64,000 nt of DNA from Opacimonas sp002292215. GTDB lineage: Bacteria; Pseudomonadota; Gammaproteobacteria; Enterobacterales; Alteromonadaceae. A program made the translations under genes and the position numbers. Below the pieces are notes generated by a model that saw only the letters and a program-made list of their open reading frames with translations, had not been told where the DNA came from and did not search any database. The stretch spans positions 1,364,001 through 1,428,000 of the forward strand of contig OX044360.1 in the NCBI GenBank assembly GCA_943846745.1, given 5' to 3'. The first letter of the stretch is position 1. Each line of letters opens with the position of its first letter. This document shows, piece by piece, positions 29,182 through 39,800 of the stretch.

Positions 29182-31161
29182 TTAAGGAGTGACGATATTA
29201 AACCAGAACGGAAATTCTTCTAACATTTGCAATATCGATGTAAATGCAGTGATATCACCATCAAATTGAATCGCCCCACTTTTAACTAATTCAGGAAAAC
29301 TTTTTACCTTCATTAACATCAAGTTCAAGTCACTCCGGTTCATGGTAACCGTCACATCAGCACTTTGAGACTGTATTCCTTGAATATTATTTAGATGTGC
29401 ATTTTTAAGTTCAAGTAAAAATGTCTCATCTTTGTCAGGAAATCTAATATTGATCGTGAGCGTTTTACCCAGCGCTAACTCAGTGTTTAATCTGACGCCT
29501 AGAAAATCGAATATCAATTCAGAGCTCATAGCGACAATCATATCAGGTCCAGCCTTTGCGGTATTTATTTGCTCTGGAAGTCCATGCCTTAACTCGTGTG
29601 CACCGGCTAAATACGTATTGCGCCAACCTGCACTTTCTGCCTGATAGCCCAGTTGCTCAAAAATATTTGCTTGTAACAAACGAGCAGGAACATTATCTGG
29701 TTGGGCAAATATCACGTTATTGAGTAACTCGCCAGCCCAGCGATACTCGCCCTTATCATGTGCTGCTTGGGCCATTGCGATGACTTTATCTGAGCCGCCC
29801 ATTGCCGCGACATATTTAGGTGCAGAATCAGCTGGACTAAGCTTGTCGAGGTTGGCAGGATTCATATCAAAGAAACCCAAATAACGATTTAATACCCCTC
29901 TAACGTTATGCGAGTATGACCCGTGATATCCCCTGTTGTACCACTCATGTGCTAGCACATCAGGCACGGCTAATTCATTATGAATTTCGTTTATTGTGAC
30001 TCCTTTATTAGCCAAGTTGAGGGTTTTATCGTGTAAAAAACCATACAGATCGCGTTGTTTCTCTAGCACTTGTATCAGGTATTCATTGCCCCAACGTGGC
30101 CAGCTGTGTGAAGCAAACATGACATCTGCATTTTTAGCATAACTATGGATCAATGCATTAATATATTTGCTCCAACCTTGAGCATCGCGCACAGCTGCAC
30201 CGCGCAAGGTATATACATTATGCATAGTACCAATGACATTTTCTGCCGTCCAAAGGGCTTTAAACTGGGGGAAATACGTGTTCATTTCCGAGGGTGATTC
30301 GGTATCAGGTGTGTTTTGAAACACCATTTCTACCCCATCTATCGTAATCGTTTCCTCATCAGCCTCAACAATATGAGTTGGGGCAATCAGCCCAATCGCA
30401 CCATTTGAAATGCCTTTACCTATAGCGGCATCCACTAAACCAAACTCAGATTTAGGTAATATACTCCCGTATTGATAAGTCGCTCGACGTGTCATTGCAT
30501 TGCCTGCTAACACGTTTTCTTTTATTGCATGCTCCATAAAATCACGTGGTGCGAGTATTTTTACCTCACCACTATCAACCTGTGCTTGAGATACAATCCC
30601 TCTGATGCCACCGAAATGGTCGGCATGTGCATGACTATAGACCACGGCCCTGATAGGTAACTCACCAAGCTCTTGTGTGACTAATGCGAACGCCGCTTTT
30701 GCGGTAGGAGGGGTTAGCAACGTATCAAAAATGATCCAGCCAGTATCACCTTTAATTAAGGTCATGTTAGCTAAGTCATACCCTCTAACTTGGTATATTC
30801 GGTCACTAACTTTGTATAAACCGTACAACATATTTAGTCTTGCTTGACGCTCTAATGATGGGTTAATACTGTCATGGTAGTTTTCAGAGAGTAAAAATTT
30901 GTAATTACCCAGCTCCCACACTACGTTGCCGTTGTCATCCAGTATTTCGACTTTTTCAGGACGTTTAATCAAGCCTTTTTCAGCTAATGTAAAATCCCTT
31001 GTATCGGCAAATGGAAGTGCGTTGGTAACACTTTTCTGGTATTCCAATGTAGCTTGAGACGCTGGTTTTGAAGATAGCTCGTCTGCACTTATCTGAAATA
31101 TAAAAAATACGCCGACAAAGCTAATTATTTTGATCAAATTCATCTTATTATTATTCCTCAT
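29182..31161 (-). CDS. exported alkyl/aryl sulfatase, SdsA1/YjcS type
   Basis: Metallo-beta-lactamase-fold type III alkylsulfatase that cleaves primary alkyl sulfates such as dodecyl sulfate. The 659-aa protein has a signal peptide (hydrophobic residues about 8-25), the zinc motif HAHADHFGG, later metal and active-site regions (WTAENVIGTMHN, SHSWPRWGNE), the alkylsulfatase dimerisation domain and a C-terminal SCP2-like domain. GGGGAG lies 8-9 nt before the ATG. It probably lies in the periplasm and supplies fatty alcohol, which could feed the nearby acyl-CoA dehydrogenase; that link is inference. Confidence 0.95.
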   Translation of the reverse strand: MRNNNKMNLIKIISFVGVFFIFQISADELSSKPASQATLEYQKSVTNALPFADTRDFTLAEKGLIKRPEKVEILDDNGNVVWELGNYKFLLSENYHDSINPSLERQARLNMLYGLYKVSDRIYQVRGYDLANMTLIKGDTGWIIFDTLLTPPTAKAAFALVTQELGELPIRAVVYSHAHADHFGGIRGIVSQAQVDSGEVKILAPRDFMEHAIKENVLAGNAMTRRATYQYGSILPKSEFGLVDAAIGKGISNGAIGLIAPTHIVEADEETITIDGVEMVFQNTPDTESPSEMNTYFPQFKALWTAENVIGTMHNVYTLRGAAVRDAQGWSKYINALIHSYAKNADVMFASHSWPRWGNEYLIQVLEKQRDLYGFLHDKTLNLANKGVTINEIHNELAVPDVLAHEWYNRGYHGSYSHNVRGVLNRYLGFFDMNPANLDKLSPADSAPKYVAAMGGSDKVIAMAQAAHDKGEYRWAGELLNNVIFAQPDNVPARLLQANIFEQLGYQAESAGWRNTYLAGAHELRHGLPEQINTAKAGPDMIVAMSSELIFDFLGVRLNTELALGKTLTINIRFPDKDETFLLELKNAHLNNIQGIQSQSADVTVTMNRSDLNLMLMKVKSFPELVKSGAIQFDGDITAFTSILQMLEEFPFWFNIVTP

Positions 31162-31311
31162 AAAATTTGCTCCCCTTAACTTTCACTCCCCTTTTACCAG
31201 GGCAAAGTTACTGCTAACACGTTCAATAGTGTGTCTAAATTTTAAAGAATGTAAACTTCTTTTTTATGATGATAAGATAAAGTTATGAAAAAATCATATT
31301 AGATAAATCTC

Positions 31312-31528
31312 ATGAATTTTGATTACATAATAATTGGTGCTGGCGCACTGCAATCACCTCAAATTCTGATGCTTGTAATGTAGTTTGCGGTAAAGAACGC
31401 CTTGGCCTTGTTTACCACCCTGTTGGTACCTGTAAAATGGGTCAAGACGAATTGGCTGTGGTAATACTAACGCACCTACTATTGCCATTGCGGAGAAAAT
31501 CGCTGACACAATAATAGCCGGTATTTAA
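31312..31528 (+). pseudogene. remnant of a GMC-family oxidoreductase
   Basis: Three GMC (choline dehydrogenase-like) fragments survive in order. The FAD-binding start MNFDYIIIGAG is fused directly to a mid-protein ALQSPQILML (frame ends at 31383). Next comes YHPVGTCKMG (31411-31440). Last, in another frame, comes GNTNAPTIAIAEKIADTIIAG ending at the TAA at 31526-31528. More than 400 residues are missing, so it is a dead gene made by internal deletions. It occupies most of the 453-bp gap between the sulfatase and fructokinase genes, which otherwise holds only AT-rich sequence. Confidence 0.9.
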
Positions 31529-31614
31529 GATTAACCAGCGAAACGTACTACAAATTCATGTTATCGAACTCAATTTGACTAATTCATGTAAATTGAAGGG
31601 ACTCAATTTACTGA

Positions 31615-32577
31615 TTATTCTTTAACAATAAATTTTAATGACTCAACTTCAGCTTCTGTTGGTAGTGCCGTCATTGCACCTATTTTAGAACAAACAAGAC
31701 CACTTACTTTTTCTGAAAATTCAACAAACTCGCGTAGTTGAGATGCATAAAAATCGGCTCCTTGAGGTTTATTTGACATTTTATAAAGTACAGCACCGAT
31801 AAAAGCATCACCGGCTCCAGTAGTATCAACTGCATCAATTTCAAAAGCTGGAACTAAATATTGCTGCCCATTTTGCGACACAAAGCAGCCGCTACTTCCT
31901 AATGTTACTAATACAATTTTAATACCTTTTTCATGTAAAATTTGGCAGCCATCCTCCATAGTCGACGATTGAGTCAGTAATACGAGTTCTTCATCGCTTA
32001 CCTTAACAATGTCAGCCAGTTGTAAATACTCATCACATTTCTGCCTAAATAGCGCTTCATTTCCACGCCACAGATCAACTCGATAATTAGGATCGAAAGA
32101 AATGATGTTGCCATTTTCTTTAGCAGCCAGTGCTATTTTACGATAACTTAAGGCCAGTTCTCCTCCCATCAATGCGGTGGCAGATCCTAAATGTAAGATG
32201 GCATTCTCGAGCAAAACATTAATAGTGTCGTTACTTAAATTCAGAAGCTCATCAGCACCTCGATTAAACGCAAACTCACGCTCCCCGTCATCTGCCAAAG
32301 AAACAAAAGCTAATGTGGTTGGTGTGTTAGCCGTTTCTACGAAATCAATATTTACCTGATAATGCGCAACTTCATTTTTCAAATAAGTACCGAATAAGTC
32401 ATTACCTACTGCGGCAACGATCAGAGGCTCTCCTCCTAATTTACCAATGCACGCAGCAACATTAGCCGGTGCACCACCCGTTTTTTTGATAAAATTAACC
32501 CCATTTTCAATACCTGTATTCGTATCCAAACATACAAAATCAATCAGCATTTCACCTACACATACAACCTTTTTCAT
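31615..32577 (-). CDS. PfkB-family fructokinase
   Basis: ATP-dependent sugar kinase, 320 aa, most likely making fructose 6-phosphate from imported fructose. PfkB signatures are GGAPANVAACIGKLGG (about 33-48) and DTTGAGDAFIGAVLY with the catalytic Asp (about residue 250). The N-terminus VCVGEMLIDFVC is the fructokinase/KDG-kinase type. AGGAT precedes the start. Divergent from the LacI gene; the shared region carries the 16-bp operator. The two GH32 proteins of the locus support fructose as substrate. Confidence 0.92.
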   Translation of the reverse strand: MKKVVCVGEMLIDFVCLDTNTGIENGVNFIKKTGGAPANVAACIGKLGGEPLIVAAVGNDLFGTYLKNEVAHYQVNIDFVETANTPTTLAFVSLADDGEREFAFNRGADELLNLSNDTINVLLENAILHLGSATALMGGELALSYRKIALAAKENGNIISFDPNYRVDLWRGNEALFRQKCDEYLQLADIVKVSDEELVLLTQSSTMEDGCQILHEKGIKIVLVTLGSSGCFVSQNGQQYLVPAFEIDAVDTTGAGDAFIGAVLYKMSNKPQGADFYASQLREFVEFSEKVSGLVCSKIGAMTALPTEAEVESLKFIVKE

Positions 32578-32640
32578 TATAACTATCCTGTAAAAAATTA
32601 TCTTTCAACATACAACACAAAGTAACAGAATGAAGACAAA

Positions 32641-32656
32641 AAGACAACGTTGTTTA
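32641..32656. promoter_or_regulatory. LacI-type operator, copy 1 (fructokinase/regulator region)
   Basis: AAGACAACGTTGTTTA, a 16-bp near-palindrome with a central CG as in many LacI-family operators. The identical word, reverse-complemented, occurs at 43879-43894 and 51982-51997. It lies 64 bp upstream of the kinase start and about 200 bp upstream of the regulator start. The repeat is seen; binding is inferred. Confidence 0.8.
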
Positions 32657-32725
32657 AATGATTTATGTGTTTGAACATGAAGTGAATTTTCACCTGCATT
32701 GCGCGTAACTAAACATCTGATACCG

Positions 32726-32740
32726 TTGTTTATCAAACAA
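32726..32740. promoter_or_regulatory. second palindrome in the fructokinase/regulator region
   Basis: TTGTTT-ATC-AAACAA inverted repeat, sharing the TTGTTT half-site of the 16-bp operators but with a different centre. It may be a second, weaker site for autoregulation. Confidence 0.35.
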
Positions 32741-32859
32741 TAGTTTGTAATTAATGGTGACACCTTTTTTATATGGTAGTATAAGATTATAATCAATATA
32801 CACTTAATATTTGATTATTTACCCCATTATGAGTGTTATATGCATCTACGAGAATATCA

Positions 32860-33852
32860 ATGGTAACAATCAAGCAAGTCGCAACGCATGCTGGCGTATC
32901 CTTTAAGACTGTATCGCGAGTCGTTAATAACGACCCTACTGTAAAAAAAATTAATCGCGATAAAGTGGTTAACTCCATTAAAGAATTAGGATATCGCCCG
33001 AATCGAGCTGCAAGCATTACTCGACGAAAAAAGTCTGGAATTATTGGTTTTATTGCAGATGATTTATTAAAGGTACCTTACACCTTTGATCTTATAAGGG
33101 GGGCACAGAAAGTAGCTTGGGAACAAAACAAAGAACTAATGGTACTGAATGTCACTGAAGATCGTTACAGCGCTGAGTTAGCTGCCCAACACCTGATGGA
33201 GCACAGAGTAGAAGGTATCATCTATGCAGCAATGTATCACCATGAAGTTATTTTACCTGAAATATTACTTGAGTGTCCTACCGTACTCGCTAATTGCTAC
33301 TGTCAAAATACGCAATATCCAAGCATTGTTCCTGATGAGGTTAAAGCTGGCGAAACCGTGGCACTCGCATTGCTCGACGCCGGATATCGCAAAATCGCAT
33401 TTCTCAACCTGAATGAACAAATCATCGCAGCACAAGATAGAAAGCAAGGCATAATTAATGCATTTATCCTTCGTGGCGTTCCATTGGAAAATTTGCATAT
33501 TGAATCTGTTTTCCATGGGTCACCAGATAAAGAAGTTTCCAACTCACGAGAGGCGACCGCCAGAATTGCGCGTGAATTCAAACCCGACGCCATTATTTGT
33601 GGACAAGATCCGATTGCAGTAGAAGCTTACTTTGTATTGCAGTCCATGGGAATCCAAGTGGGTAGAGATATGGGCATCGCAAGCTTTGATGATTGGGATA
33701 CTATCCCAGCCTTACTACAACCCGCTTTATCTACAATGGCACTGCCACACTTTGATATGGGTAAATGGGCAATGGAATATCTGCTAGAGGAAAGGCAAGA
33801 TATAGTGCACGAAAAACTTCCCTTCACCTTAGTTAAAAGAGGCTCTTATTGA
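32860..33852 (+). CDS. LacI-family transcriptional regulator of the fructan locus
   Basis: 330-aa repressor with an N-terminal LacI HTH (VTIKQVATHAGVSFKTVSRV, hinge region ending with YRPNRAAS) and a periplasmic-binding-protein-like sugar-sensing domain. The ATG at 32860 is the family start and has ACGAGA upstream; an in-frame GTG at 32833 adds nine unconserved residues. Its stop overlaps that of the convergent permease by 7 bp. It is the only sugar-type regulator in the locus, so it is the best candidate to bind the repeated 16-bp palindrome. The inducer is probably fructose or a fructo-oligosaccharide. Confidence 0.92.
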   Translation: MVTIKQVATHAGVSFKTVSRVVNNDPTVKKINRDKVVNSIKELGYRPNRAASITRRKKSGIIGFIADDLLKVPYTFDLIRGAQKVAWEQNKELMVLNVTEDRYSAELAAQHLMEHRVEGIIYAAMYHHEVILPEILLECPTVLANCYCQNTQYPSIVPDEVKAGETVALALLDAGYRKIAFLNLNEQIIAAQDRKQGIINAFILRGVPLENLHIESVFHGSPDKEVSNSREATARIAREFKPDAIICGQDPIAVEAYFVLQSMGIQVGRDMGIASFDDWDTIPALLQPALSTMALPHFDMGKWAMEYLLEERQDIVHEKLPFTLVKRGSY

Positions 33853-35084
33853 GCTGTAGACTTTTTGTTAAGCACATCTTGCGTTGAACTGAGTAAAAAG
33901 TAAGAAACAATAGTAAAAAATAAAACTACCCCGCCTAAAATTTTGTATGAAAGTGGAAAACCTAAATTGTCATACATCATACCGGCAAAAATAGACAATC
34001 CAGAAGCCATTAATTGTGTCGAAAACTGAAACCCGACAATATAAAGTGTTGCCGACATACGCGCGTCAAAGATTTGCGTTATATATTTAAATATGGCTAC
34101 CAACATTATGGGTAATTCAACCGCGTGAAGTAGTTTCATTAAAGAAATTGTGATTGTATCATCAGCATATCCTGAGCCAATGATACGAATCGCCATAATC
34201 AAACCACTTAATATTAGACTATTTTTAGCGCCAATTTTGATTACCAGAAACGGTGCTAAAAACATTCCTCCAGCTTCCAAAAATACTTGGAATGAATTTA
34301 AGTAACCATAGGTTGCATTTCCATCTTGCTGATTTTCAAACATGGATGCAAAGTACACAGGGAACTGTTGGTCATAAACGGAATAGACGCAAGTCACTCC
34401 CATCACAAAAATCACAAATGCCCAAAATTCTCGCATGAATAACAAACTTGAAACCAACTTCAAATCAAATTTTTCTTCATGTTCCTCATTTATTTTCTTA
34501 ACAATCTGGTCTGTCTGACTAAGCGCAAGTGAAAAAATTAAAACAATAAACACACAAGCACTCAATGACGCTAACCAAAAGTTAATGTCGGGTCCTTTGT
34601 TAAATAAGTAACCAGCACAAAAAGTAGCAACGGCCCACCCTAGTGAACCCCACATTCGAGCGCGTCCAAATTCAAAACCACTTGTCCTGGCCACCCTCTC
34701 TACATAACTCTCAAGCACACCAATTGCAGCCCCAAAAGCAAGCGCAAAAAACAATCCGCCCAAAATAGCCGCTGAATAAAAATGACTAAGTAACAGAGGA
34801 CTGTATACAAAAATAAAAAAAGGACCGACCGCCAGTAAGAGTAAGGCAATAAAGAACAGTAAATTTTTGCGTAAGACAAGTTTGTCTTGCAGATAGCCAT
34901 AACATGGCATAACAAACAGTGCCGCTATAGCATTAAAACTGAAAATGATGCCAATCATTTCTCCTGTAAGCCCAACATGTTGACTGAGCCAAATGGGAAA
35001 TAATGAGAATGAGAATGACCAACATAAAAAGAAGCTAAAAAAAGCACCACTTAAAATCCAGTAAGTTTTTTTCGAATTTATCAC
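33846..35084 (-). CDS. MFS permease, LacY/CscB (oligosaccharide:H+ symporter) type
   Basis: 412-aa transporter with about twelve membrane segments, beginning YWILSGAFFSFFLCWSFSFS as in LacY/CscB/RafB symporters, with the loop DKLVLRKNL. It is probably a sucrose or fructo-oligosaccharide:H+ symporter in the inner membrane. The start codon is GTG at 35084, with GAGAG upstream. It overlaps the regulator gene tail-to-tail. With the porter at 42527-43831 the locus has two inner-membrane sugar carriers, presumably for different products. Confidence 0.88.
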   Translation of the reverse strand: MINSKKTYWILSGAFFSFFLCWSFSFSLFPIWLSQHVGLTGEMIGIIFSFNAIAALFVMPCYGYLQDKLVLRKNLLFFIALLLLAVGPFFIFVYSPLLLSHFYSAAILGGLFFALAFGAAIGVLESYVERVARTSGFEFGRARMWGSLGWAVATFCAGYLFNKGPDINFWLASLSACVFIVLIFSLALSQTDQIVKKINEEHEEKFDLKLVSSLLFMREFWAFVIFVMGVTCVYSVYDQQFPVYFASMFENQQDGNATYGYLNSFQVFLEAGGMFLAPFLVIKIGAKNSLILSGLIMAIRIIGSGYADDTITISLMKLLHAVELPIMLVAIFKYITQIFDARMSATLYIVGFQFSTQLMASGLSIFAGMMYDNLGFPLSYKILGGVVLFFTIVSYFLLSSTQDVLNKKSTAQ

Positions 35085-35153
35085 TGATACTGCTCTCTGT
35101 GTATGGATTAACTTGGCATTTGAAAGCTATGTTCTTAGCTATATTGCCGCTTA

Positions 35154-35166
35154 ATGTTTAAAACAT
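35154..35166. promoter_or_regulatory. palindrome upstream of the LacY-type permease
   Basis: ATGTTT-A-AAACAT, a 13-bp perfect inverted repeat 70 bp before the permease start. It has the TGTTT half but not the CG centre of the other locus operators, so control by the same repressor is doubtful. The 191-bp gap also holds the terminator at 35222-35258. Confidence 0.35.
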
Positions 35167-35221
35167 AAATAATATTTGCAAATTTATAACACTAGATTTA
35201 GAAGCCAAATATGTTTGTTGT

Positions 35222-35258
35222 AAAAGACAGGCTATATTAAAAATAACCTGTCTTTTTT
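35222..35258. terminator. bidirectional terminator after the giant GH32-like lipoprotein
   Basis: Stem AAAAGACAGG with CCTGTCTTTT around an AT-rich loop, with T-runs read from either strand. It lies 18 bp beyond the stop of the minus-strand GH32-like gene. Confidence 0.8.
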
Positions 35259-35275
35259 AGATAAGCTCCCAATGA

Positions 35276-36889
35276 TTACTTAAAGCGTGTTATTCCAGAA
35301 ACAGAAATATCATCACTTTGCGCATACACTCCTACTTCACTCGTTGCAAGATCATACAGTCTAAAACTCAACGCTCTGAAGTCATTAACATAAACAGCAC
35401 CAATTCCTTGCACAGGGTCAAGTAATATTTCGATATTAACTCCTAACAAAGGGTCTATAGTACTCAGCACCTGTGGGTTAGCTGTATTGCTGCGATCATC
35501 TTTATTATAAAAAGTGACCTCATTAGTTGTACCGTTAATTTCCACAAAATGCTCACTGTTATCTGAAGTGTCTTTAAATTGCACGCCAAATATCGCACTT
35601 TCATTGTCGCTATTGATGGTAAATGAGAGTCTATTTTTACTCGCTTCACTGGCTAGTAACATATGTGAACCCGCAGGTATATTAACCTCGCCAGAATTTT
35701 CGGTCACATTACCAGAAGCTGAAGCAGACGAAGTAGACAGAACGTTCACCAATGCTTCTCGATATAGTTCAGGCATTTTAACCGCAAGTTGGCCATCATT
35801 AGTAACATCTAATTGATGAGCCATAAAGTTTCCGCCAAATTCTTCACTACCAGAATCGCTTCGACCATCACTGCCAGCAACCCATGCCATTAACAATTTA
35901 TCAGTACTTGAACCAGCAGACTTAGCGGCATAGAATCTGCGCCCGTCTAAAGAGTCCATAGTCGGTTTTACCCAAACGCCATTTTCTTTAACTAAATATT
36001 TCACCGTATGTTCTTCGTCTCGCTGGTCAGAATAAACAATAAATTCATGACCATCTAACTGGATAAAGTCAGTGACTTCTAAATTAAGCGGTGACGTTTC
36101 TGTATAAAGTGGTTCCTGCGGTGTCCAAACTGATAAGTCATTCGAGGTATAAAGTCCAATGGCTGCCTCATTGTTATAGCGAGTGGTAATGAGCATCCAA
36201 TAGTTTCCTGTAGATTGATTCCAAAATACCATTGGATCTCGAAAGTCAAAATCACTATAGCCGCTGCTGCCAGAGAATATCTCGTCTTCTAGCACCGTCC
36301 AATTGTACAAACTCTTATCTTCTGCTATTGCATGATAGACCTGTTCAACTGGGCTAATTTGTCGGTTGTGCCCAGTAAAGAAGATGTGAGTTTTACCTTC
36401 TTGATCGACCAATACACTGCCCGAACCTAAAAACTGATCATGACGATTGTCATCGCCCGACGCTTTCAATACTTCAACAGGCGCGGTTGAACTGATCAGA
36501 TCTTCAGTTTTTATAAGGCCCCAAGAATGGTATCCAACGTTTTGCAAATAAAACACGTGCAACACGCCATCTATCATAATTGGGTTAGGATCGATCATGT
36601 CCAAATTTAGTATTTGACTGTAAGTTTGGACTGAAGACACTACGCTATCAGCTGCCGGTTGCGATGCAGCTTTATTTGCTTGACGAATTTGGTCAACAAT
36701 AATAAAGGGGAAGCTTCCATCATCTTGTGCATTATCATGGTGATCCATGACTTCAATTTGAGCCTGCATACCTATTAATGCCGATACATTCCAAGAATCC
36801 CAGGATAATTCTTTTTCTAATCCATTACCACTCGCTTGGCGAACAATCTTACCATTAACACGCAAAACAATAGCTGTAGCATTATCCAT
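35276..36889 (-). CDS. GH32-like catalytic part of the giant lipoprotein (downstream of the frameshift)
   Basis: C-terminal 537 residues, in the frame left after a G10 tract. The frame is open up to the tract and continues the interrupted fifth repeat (NATAIVLRVNG ... WDSWNVSALIGM). A five-bladed propeller of GH32/clan J type follows, but with divergent first and third motifs: IDPNPIM for the usual NDPNG (putative nucleophile Asp kept), FDFRDPMVF for RDP, and EVTDF where ECPD is expected (Glu kept). A C-terminal beta-sandwich ends the protein. The three acids suggest activity, though substrate may differ from plain levan or inulin. The ATG at 36889 has no evident ribosome binding site, so this part is probably made only when the frame is restored. 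Confidence 0.82.
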   Translation of the reverse strand: MDNATAIVLRVNGKIVRQASGNGLEKELSWDSWNVSALIGMQAQIEVMDHHDNAQDDGSFPFIIVDQIRQANKAASQPAADSVVSSVQTYSQILNLDMIDPNPIMIDGVLHVFYLQNVGYHSWGLIKTEDLISSTAPVEVLKASGDDNRHDQFLGSGSVLVDQEGKTHIFFTGHNRQISPVEQVYHAIAEDKSLYNWTVLEDEIFSGSSGYSDFDFRDPMVFWNQSTGNYWMLITTRYNNEAAIGLYTSNDLSVWTPQEPLYTETSPLNLEVTDFIQLDGHEFIVYSDQRDEEHTVKYLVKENGVWVKPTMDSLDGRRFYAAKSAGSSTDKLLMAWVAGSDGRSDSGSEEFGGNFMAHQLDVTNDGQLAVKMPELYREALVNVLSTSSASASGNVTENSGEVNIPAGSHMLLASEASKNRLSFTINSDNESAIFGVQFKDTSDNSEHFVEINGTTNEVTFYNKDDRSNTANPQVLSTIDPLLGVNIEILLDPVQGIGAVYVNDFRALSFRLYDLATSEVGVYAQSDDISVSGITRFK

Positions 36890-36899
36890 GTCAAAGGTA

Positions 36900-39800
36900 T
36901 TAGTGCCCCCCCCCCACTAAGAAATTGATGTAGGAAGCACTAATCGTGAAACTGGGTGATTTTAGGGTACCGGTAGCTTCCCAACCTAAGAAACCAGCGT
37001 CAGTAGCATTGCTGTCGACAAACGATTCACCATAGGTAGCGAGCACCCTGTCACCAATATGGTTTGTGATATCAGCAGCCCATTGGCCGCCGTTCAGGTA
37101 GATCATATCGCCAGTGGCAAAAAAGTCGTGCTCTTGATAGGTATTATATCCACCACAGCAAAACTCAAAACCGGCGATATTTTGTGCCTCTGCATTCAAA
37201 CGAGTAAATGCCGGAGCACCGTCACTCTCAGGTGTACTTGTCAAAGCACTGGCGCTAAAACTAATGACGCTGTCTGATTTTGGCACCGCGGCAGGTTCAT
37301 CTGACGCCCTAAATTCATCTGCTAGAACATAAGCAAGGCTATTGTCAGAATTATCATCTGCATGATTATCTATAATCATTACTTGCGCACTTTCGCCTGC
37401 TAAATCTATCACATCCCAGGTTAGCCATTGCATGCTGTCATGCTCATTTTGTCCTGTCGCTTGACGAACAATATCCCCATTAACTAACAGTACAATAGCT
37501 GTCGCATTTGCTTGATCAAAACGATTAACACCACCGCCAATCAAAAAGTTGATGTAATTAGCATCGATGATAAAGGCCGGTGTTTTAAGTGAACCTGTTG
37601 CGGCTAAACCAATGTGTTCAGCGCTGGTATCAGAATCATTATCGAAACCGTCACCGTAACTAGAAAAGACTCTTTCACCGATTGTGCCAGCAACGCCAGC
37701 GCCCCAAAAACCACCATCGAGTTTCAGAAAATCACCAGTGACTTCCTCAAATTCATGCTCTTGATAGGTGTCGTAGCCACCACAACAAAATTCAAACCCT
37801 GCTATATTTTGGCCCGGGTCAGATTGGCGGGCAAAAAGACTATGGCCTGAAGTACTTGGTGTTGTAGTTAATTGCACCTCAAATACGGGCGTATTATCTG
37901 GATCAAGAGGGTTGCTATCATCAACATCATTGATGCCGTCACCATCATCATCTTCGTCTGCATTATTACCCACCCCATCATTATCGGTATCAATTGTTTC
38001 GCTTGGATCGGTTGGGAAAACATCATCAATATCATCCACGCCATCGCCGTCGTCATCATTATCATTAATATCTAAGATGCCGTCAGAATCGGTGTCTCTT
38101 TGCGCTTCATATGGGTCTCTTGCCGCTTTATCTGCCCCACGGAATTCGTCAGCCAAAAGATATGGCACTGATGCATCGTTGCCATCATCACTATGTAAAT
38201 CAATAAATTGGACAACAGCACTTTGGCCCTTAAACTCCCTTACATCCCAACTGGTCCATTGCATGCTATTAGCAACATTTTGTCCGCTGGCAGAGCGCAC
38301 TACGTCACCGTTAATAAGCAATACAACGGCAGTTGCAGCAGCACTACTATAAGGGTTACTCCCGCCACCAACAAGAAAGTTGATATAATTGCTATCTATT
38401 ACAAATGCTGGACTTAACATTGTGCCAACCGCGGCACCACCTAATTGAGCGACTTGATCAGAACCTTCGTTAGCACCATCACCATAACTTGAAAAGACTC
38501 TTTCGCCTACATGACCGGCAACATCAGCTCCCCAAAATCCACCGTCTAATTTAGCAAAGTCACCCGTTATTTCAGTAAACTCATGGACTTCGTACGTGCC
38601 AAACTTACCGCAGCAAAACTCAAACCCAGCAATATTCTGAAATTCATCAGCGGCGCGTAAAAATAAACTATTGCCCTCTGTAGTCGGCGTCATTGTTAGC
38701 TCAACAGGAGGTATTGTGGGTTCTACAACTGGACCCGTATCTTCAATTTCAGCTGCAGGAAGATTTGCGGCACGAAACTCATCTGCTAACAAATATGACA
38801 AAGTACTGTCATTGCCATCATTACTATTCAAATCAATGAATTTAATTTGCGCAGTCTTTCCAATATATGACGAGACATCCCAGCTTGTCCACTGCATGGC
38901 GTTAGCTACGTCACTACCACTTGCATCGCGCACTATGTCGTCTTCAATTAACAGCGCCACCGCGGTTGCTTTATCACTATCAAATGAATGACTACCGCCA
39001 CCCACTAAAAAGTTGATATATAGCGAATCAATTACAAAGGAAGGACTCAGCATTGTACCTACAGCTTCCCCACCTAATTGTGCAACTTGGTCAGACCCGT
39101 CCTCAGCACCATCGCCATAACTCGAGAACACGCGCTCGCCAATATGGCCTTCTACGTCAGCTCCCCAAAAACCACCGTCTAACTTGGCAAAATCACCCGT
39201 TATTTCGGTAAACTCATGTACTGCATAGGTACCAAATTTTCCACAGCAAAATTCAAATCCAGCAATGTTCTGAGCGGCGTCTGCTTCACGAACAAACAAG
39301 CTGTGTCCCTCTGACTCTGGGGTCTGGGTCAATTCTTTGCTCAGCTTGGTCGGTATTGCTGCTGGAATATCTGCCGCACGAAATTCATCTGCTAATAGAT
39401 AAGGTAGGTGCGCATCGTTGCCATCATCATTGTGCATATCAATAAACTTTATGGCTGCTATTTGGCCTGTCATTTCTGATACATCCCAACTGGTCCAAAC
39501 CATTTTGTCTGCAACATCGTCGCCACTAGCTGCTCGCACCACGACTCCATTTACAACCAAGGCAACTGCGGTGGCTTTATCACTGTCATAAGGGTTGCTG
39601 CCCCCACCGACTAAAAAGTTAATGTAATTTGATTGAATTTCAAATTCAGGACTTTGCATTGTTCCCGTCGCAGCCCAACCTAGTTGTGCAACTTGATCGG
39701 AGCCATCTTCAGCACCATCGCCATAACTCGAGAAAACACGTTCTCCGATATGTCCATCAATTGCCGCGCCCCAAAAGCCGCCGTCTAACTTCGCAAAATC

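Noticed and set aside
31162..31614. Intact small gene between the sulfatase and fructokinase
   Set aside because: The only coding similarity is to three separate fragments of a GMC oxidoreductase in two frames with stops; it is a pseudogene.
37890..38100. Asp-codon-rich repeats (GATGATGATGG type) as a CRISPR or satellite array
   Set aside because: They encode a thrombospondin type 3-like Asp/Asn stretch in frame inside the giant lipoprotein; there are no unique spacers.
37872..38352. Plus-strand frames opposite the giant lipoprotein as real genes
   Set aside because: They are reverse shadows of the repeat and Asp-rich coding sequence, rich in Ser/Ile/Thr, with no start signals and no family resemblance.
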